DNA of 33,178 nucleotides from Bartonella sp. MM73XJBT.G (GCF_028618435.1 NZ_JAQISW010000017.1:1-33178); one strand, 5' to 3'. Positions 1 through 6,571 are shown, counted from the first letter of the stretch. Program-made: numbers and translations. The notes: a model not told the origin generated them from the letters alone.

Positions 1-1209
1 GATAATCAATATGCCAGCTTTCTTCACTGCGTCCCCATCCCACCACTTCAAGCTCTAACCGGTCATTTTGCACATCAATACCCGCTGTCAACAACACGGC
101 TTGTTCTGGTGCAAGGGGATAATCTTCGCGTTTTGCATAGAGGCTATCAGGATCAACAACTTCGCCTGTTCTGTCTTCCCATGGCTCTCCAAGCACTGTG
201 TTGACAAAAGGCTGTAGAAGGGCTGGATCATCTTTGGCATTTAAAAACTCTCTTGCACATTCCCCCCAAGTAAGCCAAGGGGAATAGAGTGCCGAAATAT
301 GATAAGAGCGCAAATTGGGTCTGCTAGACTCACTGGTTGGGACCCAACATGCACCTCTTTCTTCACACATGAGATCTGTTTTTCGGTGCTCAGCATGTTC
401 ATGACCACAATGGGCACAGACAAAAACAGCTTTTTCCGGAGCCCCTTTTGGCCATTTGATTTGTGACCAAACAATAGGTTGGAGTACACCACACTTATCA
501 CAAGGCACGTTGTAATATCGCTGGTCTCCTAGCACAAAATCCTTGGCAATACGGCTTGTGTCACGGTGTGTGGGCGTGGACAATTTAAAGATCTTTCGTT
601 GAATAAAGGTCGAGGTACGCTTTTCCGCAATCATCACTGGATCCCCTTCGTTATCGACACTGAGAGGGTAACCATCAACCTCATCCAAAATCAGATAACG
701 AATAGGCATAGAGCGCAAACCAGCTGCACTATTGGCTCCTGTAAGCATCAGCGCCCCACCATCAAACTCTTTAGAAAACATGGTATTATACCGCTGTCAC
801 GCGCTCGCGCTGGAGCTATACGTTCACTTAAAACTGGACTCGCCATAATCATGGGATCAAGCCGCGTCTTTGAAAGCTTCTTGGCTGTCTCAACGGTTGG
901 CATGACATAAAGGGCAGGTCCTGGACTATAATGAATGGCATAACCGCAGAAATTCAATCCTGCCTCTGACATGCCAACCTGTGCGCCTTTCATGACAATG
1001 GTTGTTTCAATCGGTTTGTGAGAGGAAAGATTATCCATGATTTCGCGCAAATAGGGGGTGCGTTTTGTTCTCCAAAGCCCAGGCTCAGCACTTGCTACGG
1101 TGCTAAGGTATCTATTCTTATCCGCCCATTGAGAAACCGTGTAAGGTGGGTCCGGTTGTCTTGCATCATTAGCATTGGCAAAAAATTCTTTAACAGCATT
1201 CTCATCCAT
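1..1209 (-). pseudogene. Phage terminase large subunit (GpA-like), frameshifted and cut by the window edge
   Basis: The large terminase is the ATPase/nuclease that packages phage DNA into the prohead. The first frame starts at ATG 1207-1209 and shows a deviant Walker A (KGAQVGMSEAG, from residue 74). It fails near 790 because two extra bases (AT) put translation out of frame, and it stops at about 748. Reading on in the next frame gives a continuous GpA-like protein to base 1: a Walker B-like LILDEVDGYP, a Cys4 pair (CDKCG and CAHCG) and the nuclease-domain start TAGIDVQND. There is no further stop in that frame, so the gene is intact apart from the single frameshift. The start overlaps the end of the small-subunit gene by 8 bp, the usual order for lambda-like terminases. 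The call is sure; whether the frameshift is real or a sequencing error cannot be told here. Confidence 0.85.
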
Positions 1210-1783
1210 TATTCGTTTCTTGCAAGTTCTCTAACTCTGGAGAATGAGGATCATGAAAAGGCACGGGAATATTAACCGCCTCAAGCAAAGCTGTTCTCAT
1301 GGTATAATCAATAGCCCCTATCAGGCTTGCGGCATCACATCCAACTTGTGCAGCAATGCTTGCTCCAAAACGATGAGGAAAATTCAGCATGGCATCACGG
1401 TGCGCTCTTCCAAACTCACGCGCTGCTCTCTTTACTTCTTCACGGTCAACCGTTGTTTCGCGTAAGCGTTCAAGGGCAATCTTTTCGCTTTCAAGGGCAA
1501 CTTGCATTCGCTCCAGTTTAATCTTGTATTCATTGGCTCCATCTGTGGAGGCTTGTTTGATCTTTGTCCGCACCTTTCCATCAGGCGCTAAAAGTGAAGC
1601 AGGGCGCTTTGTTGGATTCTCATTCCAGATAGCTGTTGCAAGCGCTTCATTGACAGAACCATCTTCAAAAAGAGCTGCATCAAATTTACCTGTCTTTATC
1701 CGAGAAACCACCGCATTATGTGAAACATCCATCTTTTTGGCAAACGCACGAAGTGAGAGACCTTTTCGAGATTTCTTAGTCAT
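1202..1783 (-). CDS. Phage terminase small subunit (Nu1-like)
   Basis: This 193-residue protein should recognise the packaging site and recruit the large terminase subunit. The N-terminus (residues about 7-35, LSLRAFAKKMDVSHNAVVSR) reads as a winged/helix-turn-helix DNA-binding domain of the Nu1 type. The middle (about residues 85-125) is rich in Glu, Lys, Arg and Leu and looks like a coiled coil. The C-terminal part is helical and would contact the large subunit. The stop codon lies inside the start of the large terminase gene (8-bp overlap), so the two are translationally coupled. The start is the ATG at 1783, with no competing in-frame ATG nearby. Identification rests on the HTH, the size and the position next to GpA. 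Confidence 0.75.
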   Translation of the reverse strand: MTKKSRKGLSLRAFAKKMDVSHNAVVSRIKTGKFDAALFEDGSVNEALATAIWNENPTKRPASLLAPDGKVRTKIKQASTDGANEYKIKLERMQVALESEKIALERLRETTVDREEVKRAAREFGRAHRDAMLNFPHRFGASIAAQVGCDAASLIGAIDYTMRTALLEAVNIPVPFHDPHSPELENLQETNNG

Positions 1784-1822
1784 TGAGCAGTCGCTCCATT
1801 TTGAATGATTTATGCGAATTAT

Positions 1823-1871
1823 TGTACACTTTAATTATTGACACAATTTTATTTTTTCGTGTACATAAAAT
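1823..1871 (+). promoter_or_regulatory. brnTA promoter with inverted-repeat operator candidate
   Basis: TGTACAC (1823-1829) and GTGTACA (1859-1865) form a perfect 7-bp inverted repeat around a TTGACA -35 box (1838-1843). A TACATA-like -10 lies at 1862-1867 inside the right arm. Transcription would begin at or next to the BrnT ATG (1874), and no Shine-Dalgarno is visible, so the message may be leaderless. Autoregulation by BrnA at such sites is known for the family; this operator is inferred. Confidence 0.5.
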
Positions 1872-1873
1872 AT

Positions 1874-2140
1874 ATGAAGATCGTGTGGGATGAACCAAAA
1901 AGAGCTGTAAACATTGTTAAACATAAGCTTGATTTTGCTGATGTTATTTACTTTGATTGGGAGCATGCTCTTATTGATGCAACCCATTCAAACCGCATGA
2001 AGGCTATTGGACGTTTTGCTAATGGTACGACAGTTGTTGTTTTTGCGAAGCTTGGCACTGAAGCGATATCCATTATTAGTTTCCGTCAAGCTAATAAAAA
2101 AGAAAGAGAGGTTTTCAATGACTATCAACAAAACCTTTGA
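1874..2140 (+). CDS. brnT: BrnT family toxin (type II toxin-antitoxin ribonuclease)
   Basis: BrnT toxins are small RelE-fold ribonucleases that stop translation until neutralised by BrnA. The 88-residue product begins MKIVWDEPKRAVNIVKHKLD, the family hallmark (W-D-x-x-K-x-x-x-N-x-x-K-H), and continues with the typical F-x-D and R-x-x-x-IG-R-F patterns. The ATG at 1874 was chosen over a longer TTG-initiated reading because family members start at this motif and the promoter overlaps the extra sequence. The 3' end overlaps the antitoxin start by 23 bp. It reads toward the prophage structural genes, in the opposite direction, and appears intact inside decaying phage DNA. Confidence 0.88.
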   Translation: MKIVWDEPKRAVNIVKHKLDFADVIYFDWEHALIDATHSNRMKAIGRFANGTTVVVFAKLGTEAISIISFRQANKKEREVFNDYQQNL

Positions 2141-2423
2141 AAGAGACTGTGGCTATACAAAAGAAGATTATGAAGCTGTAGATTCTCCACCATTGACAGA
2201 TGAAGAACTTGCACGCTTAAAGCCGGCTAAAGATATTTTACCAGCCTCTTTTTTTAAATATGTAACAGAAGAGCGCCGTAAACGTGGGCGCCCACCCGTT
2301 GAATCTCCTAAACAAGCGGTTACTCTCCGTCTTGACCCAAACGTTATTGCCTCTTTTAAAAAACAAGGAAAAGATTGGCGCACACGTATGAGTGAAGTGT
2401 TAAAAAAAGCAAGTGGATGTTAA
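2118..2423 (+). CDS. brnA: BrnA family antitoxin (ribbon-helix-helix, DUF4415)
   Basis: The 101-residue antitoxin should bind BrnT and repress its own operon. The acidic N-terminal half (PPLTDEELARLKPAKDILP) is the toxin-wrapping segment. The C-terminal half, after KRGRPPVESP, reads as a BrnA-type ribbon-helix-helix (QAVTLRLDPNVIASFKKQ, then WRTRMSEVLKKA). The ATG at 2118 lies inside the end of brnT (23-bp overlap), the usual toxin-first order of this family. A longer in-frame reading upstream is just the brnT sequence in another frame and was dropped. Confidence 0.88.
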   Translation: MTINKTFERDCGYTKEDYEAVDSPPLTDEELARLKPAKDILPASFFKYVTEERRKRGRPPVESPKQAVTLRLDPNVIASFKKQGKDWRTRMSEVLKKASGC

Positions 2424-2456
2424 GCCGACCTCTCCATTCTAAAAAGTGCTTTACAG

Positions 2457-2496
2457 TTGAAATTAAATTCCAATTGTACTACATTGAAATACAATT
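2457..2496 (+). promoter_or_regulatory. dinJ-yafQ promoter/operator
   Basis: TTGAAA (2457-2462) and TACATT (2480-2485) are spaced by 17 bp. AATTGTA (2472-2478) and TACAATT (2490-2496) form a perfect 7-bp inverted repeat across the -10 region. A good Shine-Dalgarno (GAGAGGAG) follows before the ATG. DinJ-type antitoxins bind inverted repeats at this place; the binding itself is inferred. Confidence 0.5.
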
Positions 2497-2514
2497 AAGA
2501 GAGGAGAAATCGTT

Positions 2515-2778
2515 ATGGCTACCAGTCGCATGGTTCAAGCACGCGTACCAGAAGAGATTCAAAATGTTGCTAGTCAAGTTATTCAAGCCTCTGGTTTGTC
2601 AGTAAGTGATGTCGTGAGAGTTTTGATGACACGTATTGCACAAGATAAAGCTATTCCTTCTTTCTTATTTCAACCCAATGCAGAAACCATAGCGGCTTTT
2701 GCCGAACTTGATGAAGGCAATTTAAAAAAGTTTCATTCCGTAGACGAATTATTTGATGATCTCTATGCGGACGATTGA
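2515..2778 (+). CDS. dinJ: RelB/DinJ family antitoxin
   Basis: The 87-residue antitoxin should pair with the downstream YafQ-type endoribonuclease and repress the operon. Its N-terminus (VQARVPEEIQNVASQVIQAS, then GLSVSDVVRVLMTRIAQD) is the ribbon-helix-helix of the RelB/DinJ family. The acidic C-terminal tail (from about residue 60, ending FDDLYADD) is the usual toxin-binding arm. GAGAGGAG at the right distance supports the ATG at 2515. It overlaps the toxin start by 14 bp, so translation is coupled. Confidence 0.88.
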   Translation: MATSRMVQARVPEEIQNVASQVIQASGLSVSDVVRVLMTRIAQDKAIPSFLFQPNAETIAAFAELDEGNLKKFHSVDELFDDLYADD

Positions 2779-3046
2779 ACGTACCACCATTTTCAAACGG
2801 GATTTCAAGCGTGAGATGAAAGAACGACATCGGCATCTTTTAGATACTGATTTACGCAAAGTCATTGCAGCATTAGCGAATGATCAACCTTTAGAACTTC
2901 GGTATCGTGATCATGCACTGACTGGAAATTGGAGCAATTACCGAGATTGTCATATTCGACCCGATCTAGTGTTGATTTACCGCTTGGTCGATCAAGACAG
3001 ATTGATTTTGGTGCATCTTGGCTCTCATTCACAACTTGATCTTTAA
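2765..3046 (+). CDS. yafQ: YafQ family mRNA interferase toxin
   Basis: YafQ is a ribosome-dependent endoribonuclease that cuts mRNA in the A site. The 93-residue product matches the family in size and layout: an N-terminal basic helix (FKRDFKREMKERH), the strand YRDHALTGNWSNYRDCHIRP, then DLVLIYRL and a final LVHLGSHSQL. The His and Asp residues in DHAL, DCHIRPDL and GSHS correspond to the known active-site positions, so the toxin looks catalytically intact. An in-frame ATG 12 bp upstream exists, but the MRTIERT start fits the family better and lies inside the end of dinJ. Confidence 0.88.
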   Translation: MRTIERTTIFKRDFKREMKERHRHLLDTDLRKVIAALANDQPLELRYRDHALTGNWSNYRDCHIRPDLVLIYRLVDQDRLILVHLGSHSQLDL

Positions 3047-3050
3047 ATCA

Positions 3051-3075
3051 CCTCCCCACCTTTGAAGTGGGGAAG
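3051..3075. terminator. Possible bidirectional stem-loop between convergent genes
   Basis: CCCCAC and GTGGGG arms around a 7-nt loop sit between the yafQ stop and the stop of the convergent phage gene. There is no strong T-run on either side, so terminator function is only suggested by position. Confidence 0.35.
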
Positions 3076-3091
3076 GGGGATTGTATTTACT

Positions 3092-3370
3092 TTAAGCAAC
3101 CTTTTTAATGGGGGACTCTAAATTTGGTTCGTAAGCACGCAACAAAGAATCCAAGTGGTGCGGTAACTCTGAAGCTCCAAAATCTGTAAGAACTGCTAGA
3201 ATCTTAACAATATTGGGAACGTCATTTTGGAGTTTTAAAACTAAAACCTTTTCTACCAGACTCATGATGTCAACCAGAGCTGTACACTCTTTTTCGTTAA
3301 TATTTTCATCATTAGAAAACTGAAACAATGCTATCCATAAATCGCATAAAAAGTTAGTATCGATCTTCAT
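3092..3370 (-). CDS. Small phage protein of unknown function, coupled to the antirepressor
   Basis: The 92-residue protein begins MKIDTNFLCDLWIALFQFSN and ends PNLESPIKKVA. It is mostly helical and acidic, with no motif I recognise. The ATG at 3370 was chosen because GGAGG stands just upstream and the start overlaps the antirepressor stop by 4 bp (ATGA), the signature of translational coupling. A longer reading to 3484 would overlap the antirepressor by more than 100 bp and is unlikely. Co-expression with the antirepressor suggests a role in the lysogeny switch, but this is inference. Confidence 0.6.
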   Translation of the reverse strand: MKIDTNFLCDLWIALFQFSNDENINEKECTALVDIMSLVEKVLVLKLQNDVPNIVKILAVLTDFGASELPHHLDSLLRAYEPNLESPIKKVA

Positions 3371-4095
3371 TGTACACCTCCATGAATTTGTTCTCTCAAA
3401 CATGCCAATCCTCTTGAGGTGATTTTTGTTGAAGGCAGTACCTTTTCTGTCCCATCCGGTCTTTGAATGGTAATCGCAGGGCAATCCATAAAGCCTTTCT
3501 TGATTTTATCTTGATAGGGTAACAGCGGCGCCCCTGGAGCCCGTCGATAGACCCAATCATGTTTCCGCAAATAATCGGTTAAATCCTTTGGTCGTACCTC
3601 TAACATCTTTGCTGCTTCAATAAGACCGAACAAACCATCAGAACGCTTTAAGCCATCCAGAGCCTCTGCTTTTAGAGCTAATTCTGCAATCACATGATCT
3701 TTCTGCTCAATTTGGTTTTGTAGGTGTGTCAAAAAGCCAATCATAGCTTGAGGACTTGAGTAGTCAATTTGCGGTGTTGCTACTTGTTTTTCCAATTCTT
3801 GCCACCGGTCAATGATTTTTGCTCGTAAAGCAGTGCTGTAACCAGATACGAGAATTAAACATTCACGCTTGGGAAGGTTATAACAAGGGCGCGTTTCTCC
3901 TTTGCTATCAAGATAATAAACGCTAAAATTAACCACCCCAAATTTGGAGGCGTTAAGTTCTTCAAGCATTTTCTTGATATCACGTATAACATGGTCATGT
4001 CTTTTACTGCACAATTCTGCAATTTCACGACTCGACATAGTCTGAGTGGTAGCACTATTAGCAGTGCTTTCTTTAATTTCTATAAGTGTGTTCAT
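3367..4095 (-). CDS. Phage antirepressor, Rha N-terminal domain plus KilAC/ANT C-terminal domain
   Basis: This 242-residue protein fits the phage Rha/antirepressor class, which lifts repression of lytic genes or senses the host state. Residues about 18-105 match the Rha domain (MSSREIAELCSKRHDHVIRD, then NFSVYYLDSKGETRPCYNLP and a conserved GYSTALRAKIIDRWQELE). A short coiled-coil linker follows (LTHLQNQIEQKDHVIAELAL). Residues about 150-240 match the ANT/KilAC domain (GLIEAAKMLEVRPKDLTDYL, WVYRR, and a C-terminal ITSRGLACL). AAGGAG at a good distance supports the ATG at 4095. It is the first gene after a long, highly structured leader and is coupled to the next gene by a 4-bp overlap. Confidence 0.85.
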   Translation of the reverse strand: MNTLIEIKESTANSATTQTMSSREIAELCSKRHDHVIRDIKKMLEELNASKFGVVNFSVYYLDSKGETRPCYNLPKRECLILVSGYSTALRAKIIDRWQELEKQVATPQIDYSSPQAMIGFLTHLQNQIEQKDHVIAELALKAEALDGLKRSDGLFGLIEAAKMLEVRPKDLTDYLRKHDWVYRRAPGAPLLPYQDKIKKGFMDCPAITIQRPDGTEKVLPSTKITSRGLACLREQIHGGVQ

Positions 4096-4111
4096 AAAGA
4101 ACTCCTTGGTA

Positions 4112-4338
4112 ATAGAGGTTTCTTAATGACACTCAAAAAGAGTGCCGGGTGCTAAGAAACACGGTACCAAGTCCGTCGTTATGCTTTTCCCAAAAAGGGT
4201 ATTGTATAGCGTAACCACACCCGACAATATCATTATATGCGTGTAACATACAATGAGTCAAAGCCTTTAATGTGCGGAAAATAAACTATCTCGGTAGTTT
4301 GTCCGCTTGGTATTTTCTAAGGTGTTTCTTAGGCACCT
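4112..4338 (-). ncRNA. Structured 5' leader of the antirepressor operon (candidate cis-regulatory RNA)
   Basis: The leader of about 240 nt runs from a predicted start near 4338 to the antirepressor ATG. Reading in the minus direction, CTAAGAAACAC (4332-4322) can pair perfectly with GTGTTTCTTAG (4162-4152), extendable to 14 pairs with a bulge. That second segment can instead pair over 8 bp with TAAGAAAC (4125-4118) just before the ribosome binding site. Between them lie a two-part hairpin (4306-4274, arms GCGGA/TCCGC and AAACTA/TAGTTT), an inverted repeat ATTGTAT/ATACAAT (4201-4254) and small CCC/GGG and ACGG/CCGT hairpins. A further 7-pair hairpin (GGCACTC/GAGTGTC) sits inside the alternative stem. 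The switch-like layout is seen directly; function is inference. Confidence 0.5.
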
Positions 4339-4344
4339 GATTCG

Positions 4345-4372
4345 AAGATACCTATTACTGTAGAATTGTCAA
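4345..4372 (-). promoter_or_regulatory. sigma70-type promoter for the antirepressor leader
   Basis: Reading the minus strand, TTGACA (4372-4367) is followed after 16 bp by TATCTT (4350-4345). This gives a start near 4338, directly before the first arm of the leader's long stem. Confidence 0.5.
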
Positions 4373-4382
4373 GTAATAAAAA

Positions 4383-4682
4383 TTACTTTTTGCTAAGAAA
4401 ACGGTGCACATACTGTACAGTGTACATGTTGAAATCATTATTTATCAATAAGTTAAGTGTACAATGTACAGTCGATTTAAAAATTCTGTCGCTAGCGATA
4501 GTTCGCGCTCGTCCGCCCCGCAACGAAGCCACCCGCTGGGAAGTACCTTTTGCATTGATTTTATTGATTTTTTTATGGAAATAACAAAGTGCAAGTGATA
4601 ATTTGTTTTTAAAATTGCAATAAGAATATGTAATGCCTAAACTCATAAGGATATGTAATATAGAGATAAAGCTTGAAAACAT
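4383..4682 (-). other. GC-rich islet with a small open frame upstream of the antirepressor
   Basis: Positions about 4489-4550 are strikingly GC-rich within AT-rich surroundings and contain the palindrome TCGCTAGCGA (4489-4498). On the minus strand a 99-codon frame reads through it with the segment TSQRVASLRGGRARTIASD. From memory, similar SLRGG segments occur in small phage reading frames at Icd/C4-type antisense-RNA loci next to antirepressors, but I could not verify this and found no complementary target in the window. The rest of the frame is low-complexity and has no clear Shine-Dalgarno, so it is not called as a protein-coding gene. Confidence 0.3.
4412..4472. repeat. Imperfect 15-bp inverted repeat built of TGTACA motifs (candidate operator pair)
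   Basis: ACTGTACAGTGTACA (4412-4426) and TGTACAATGTACAGT (4458-4472) are inverted copies with one mismatch. Each is itself a double TGTACA-type palindrome. They lie just upstream of the antirepressor promoter, where a phage repressor or a TA antitoxin could bind. TGTACA also forms the core of the brnTA inverted repeat. Confidence 0.45.
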
Positions 4683-4685
4683 GAT

Positions 4686-5270
4686 CTAGCCTCTTTTATT
4701 GGCAGCGTATTCTTGACGAGCAAGTTGTCTCTGTATGTTTTTGGTTAGTCTTTCATTGGCATATTGTGCAATAGCATTTGCAATTTCTGGCTTGGACATC
4801 ACTTTAGCAATTGATGGTCCTTCTTGTTTTGCAATGGGGAATTTATCGCTGTCCACTCTTTGAAAAACATGACCGTTCATTTTTTTTAATTCAACACGCT
4901 TTGGAAAATTCCCCCCCTTGATAAAACCATGGGTCAAGATTTCTTTTTTTCCAAACATTGTGTAAGTTACACCGCGTTTTGTCTCTTTTGCCTTAAAAAA
5001 TTTAAGAGGTATCGGTGTTCCAGAACCAATGATATCTGTCTCGAGAAACTTTGCTGTAGCCTTGTCTTTAATATAAACGCCTTTTTTAACACGCTTTGGT
5101 TGGGCTGATGAGAGGTCGGCAACTTGCTTCTCCGTAAAGCGCTCGACTTGCTTTGCTGAAGTATTTATAGCATTCCGTAAAGCCCAATTAAGGCGTGGTG
5201 CTTGAAGATTGGTAAAGGTATCTTTTACCTGTTGAAGATACCATTCTTGATGGATGATTAATTTTAATTT
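4686..5270 (-). pseudogene. GpZ-like prophage minor tail protein lacking a normal start codon
   Basis: An open frame runs from just after a TAA at 5271-5273 to the stop at 4686, about 194 codons. It reads as a minor tail protein of the GpZ type: an N-terminal basic amphipathic part (HQEWYLQQVKDTFTNL, then LNWALRNAINTSAKQVERFT), a middle with ADLSSAQPKRVKKGVYIK, and a helical C-terminus ending ARQEYAANKRG. The first ATG is only at 4958, which would leave 90 residues and drop the conserved N-terminal half. No ATG, GTG or TTG exists upstream in the frame. The expected start falls on the end of the preceding gene, so the initiation codon seems lost. The family call is from pattern memory. Confidence 0.55.
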
Positions 5271-5593
5271 TTAAGCTTTTTAGCAGGAGGTGTTGATGAT
5301 TTGGAAACTTTAGATGTTTCGCTCTGTTGGAGTGAAGCTTCTTCTGCACTTGGTTCAGAGGATACTTGTACCACTTCTTTTTCTATTGGCTTAATTGGTT
5401 CAATTGTCTTTTCAGATTTTGTTGTTGTTTTACTTTCCACAAAAGGTTTTGCGGCATTGGCGCGTTTGAGGCGCGCGTAGACTTGATTGGAAACTTCAAC
5501 AAATGGATTACTTGAAGTTGATGGTTCAAAACGAATAGTGCTTTTGTTATCGCCAAGAACACACATTGGCTTAGTGATGACAGCTTTCATCAT
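5264..5593 (-). CDS. Small phage-associated protein of unknown function
   Basis: This protein of about 109 residues has a structured N-terminal part (KAVITKPMCVLGDNKSTIRF, then NPFVEVSNQVYARLKRANAA). A long low-complexity tail rich in Ser, Thr, Glu, Lys and Pro follows from about residue 50 and ends PPAKKLKN. AAGGAG precedes two adjacent ATG codons (5593 and 5590); the second has the better spacing. It lies directly upstream of the GpZ-like gene, overlapping its frame by a few bases, which suggests a head-tail or tail role. I do not recognise a family. Confidence 0.5.
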   Translation of the reverse strand: MMKAVITKPMCVLGDNKSTIRFEPSTSSNPFVEVSNQVYARLKRANAAKPFVESKTTTKSEKTIEPIKPIEKEVVQVSSEPSAEEASLQQSETSKVSKSSTPPAKKLKN

Positions 5594-5895
5594 TGCTCCT
5601 TTTGAGGCAATTAATTAATGACATCATTGGTCATTTAATGGCTTTTGATGTGTGCAAAATAGATAAGCCAATTTTATCAATAAAAACAGTATGTTAAACC
5701 ATTTTTAAAGCTTAATATTTTATCAAATTTTAGGGGATATTTTTGAATTTTAGACACAATACAACTAGTGCAATTGCCATCATTAAATACGATTTTTCAC
5801 GTATTGTCAATAGAAGAAATCTATATTTTGTATTTTTTTTATTTTTTGATCAAAACTTAGTATTTTAAAAGCCAATCTTTAATTTTATACAATTA
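5594..5895. other. AT-rich intergenic region, no gene seen
   Basis: About 300 bp between divergent genes, strongly AT-rich, with several T-runs. It must hold the promoter of the minus-strand phage genes, but I could not pick a convincing one. Confidence 0.5.
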
Positions 5896-5941
5896 ACAAC
5901 ATTTATGTTGTATTGAAACATTTTAGATGTTATATTATTAT
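5896..5941 (+). promoter_or_regulatory. hicAB promoter with perfect inverted repeat
   Basis: ACAACAT (5896-5902) and ATGTTGT (5905-5911) form a perfect 7-bp palindrome with a 2-bp centre. TTGAAA (5913-5918) and TATTAT (5936-5941) are spaced 17 bp. The start would fall at or inside the hicA ATG (5943), and no Shine-Dalgarno is visible, so hicA may be translated without a leader. HicB-type antitoxins with a C-terminal DNA-binding domain bind such sites; here it is inferred. Confidence 0.5.
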
Positions 5942-5942
5942 A

Positions 5943-6125
5943 ATGAATAGTCAAGAATTGAAAAGATATCTTATAAAGCATGGTTGCAGTTTTACTTCAG
6001 GGAAAGGTGGACATTTGCTTGTAAAGCGCGGTTCTAAAAAAACGGTTTTGCCAATGCATGGTGCGCGGAAAGAATTAGGAACAGGATTAGTTCAAAAGAT
6101 TCTTAAAGATCTTGACCTAAAATAA
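5943..6125 (+). CDS. hicA: HicA family mRNA interferase toxin
   Basis: HicA toxins are small dsRBD-fold ribonucleases that cleave mRNA. The 60-residue product has the complete family pattern: MNSQELKRYLIKHGCSF, then SGKGGHLLVKR with the catalytic His in GGH, then VLPMHGARKELGTGLVQKIL. The ATG at 5943 was chosen since a start 30 bp upstream would add residues not found in the family and would begin inside the promoter. The antitoxin gene follows after a 20-bp gap. The toxin appears intact. Confidence 0.9.
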   Translation: MNSQELKRYLIKHGCSFTSGKGGHLLVKRGSKKTVLPMHGARKELGTGLVQKILKDLDLK

Positions 6126-6145
6126 GCCTGAATATGGAGGCGTAA

Positions 6146-6568
6146 ATGAAATATGCAATCAAATTTATCAAAGATGACAATGATACTCTTCTAGTCGTCT
6201 CTAAAGACTTTCAGGAATTTATTACCTATGGTAACGATGAAAAAGAGGCTTTGGAACAGGCTAAAAATGCACTTTTAACAGTCATTATGGGGCGTTTTCA
6301 AGATCGTGAACCTATTCCCTTTGGACATCGTGATATTGCCTATCCTTTTGTTGAAGTATCTTCATTGGTGACTTTAAAAATTGCAATACATAACGCCATG
6401 GTTGAAAAAAACTTACGCAAAGCTGATCTCGTGCGTCTTTTAAAACTTCATCCAATACAAATTGACCGATTGTTGGATTTAAACCACGCAACAAAATTAG
6501 ATGCTTTAGAATCCACTCTCATTGCTCTTGGAAAAGAGATCACTATCAATGTTCAAAATGCTGCTTAA
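6146..6568 (+). CDS. hicB: HicB family antitoxin
   Basis: The 140-residue antitoxin should neutralise HicA and repress the operon. Residues 1-50 form the degraded RNase H-like HicB fold (MKYAIKFIKDDNDTLLVVSK, then ITYGNDEKEALEQAKNALL). The C-terminal half (about 75-130, including LRKADLVRLLKLHPIQIDRL) reads as a helix-turn-helix DNA-binding domain. TGGAGG before the ATG is a good Shine-Dalgarno, so the antitoxin is probably translated better than the toxin. The 3' end is 3 bp from the convergent phage gene. Confidence 0.88.
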   Translation: MKYAIKFIKDDNDTLLVVSKDFQEFITYGNDEKEALEQAKNALLTVIMGRFQDREPIPFGHRDIAYPFVEVSSLVTLKIAIHNAMVEKNLRKADLVRLLKLHPIQIDRLLDLNHATKLDALESTLIALGKEITINVQNAA

Positions 6569-6571
6569 AAT

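Noticed and set aside
241..501. Minus-strand ATG frame of 86 codons
   Set aside because: It lies in another frame of the large terminase region; the true frame has the Cys4 motif and continues on both sides.
566..910. Plus-strand frame of 114 codons opposite the terminase
   Set aside because: The minus strand encodes the conserved terminase motifs here; this frame has none and crosses the frameshift site by chance.
4330..4352. TTCGAATC resembling a tRNA T-loop, and CTGAT resembling a hammerhead core
   Set aside because: The flanking bases cannot form a T-stem or acceptor stem, and the other hammerhead core elements are missing.
4620..4660. Two 16-bp direct repeats (ATAAGAATATGTAATG and a variant) considered as iterons
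   Set aside because: There are only two copies, 25 bp apart, without a replication gene or further copies nearby.
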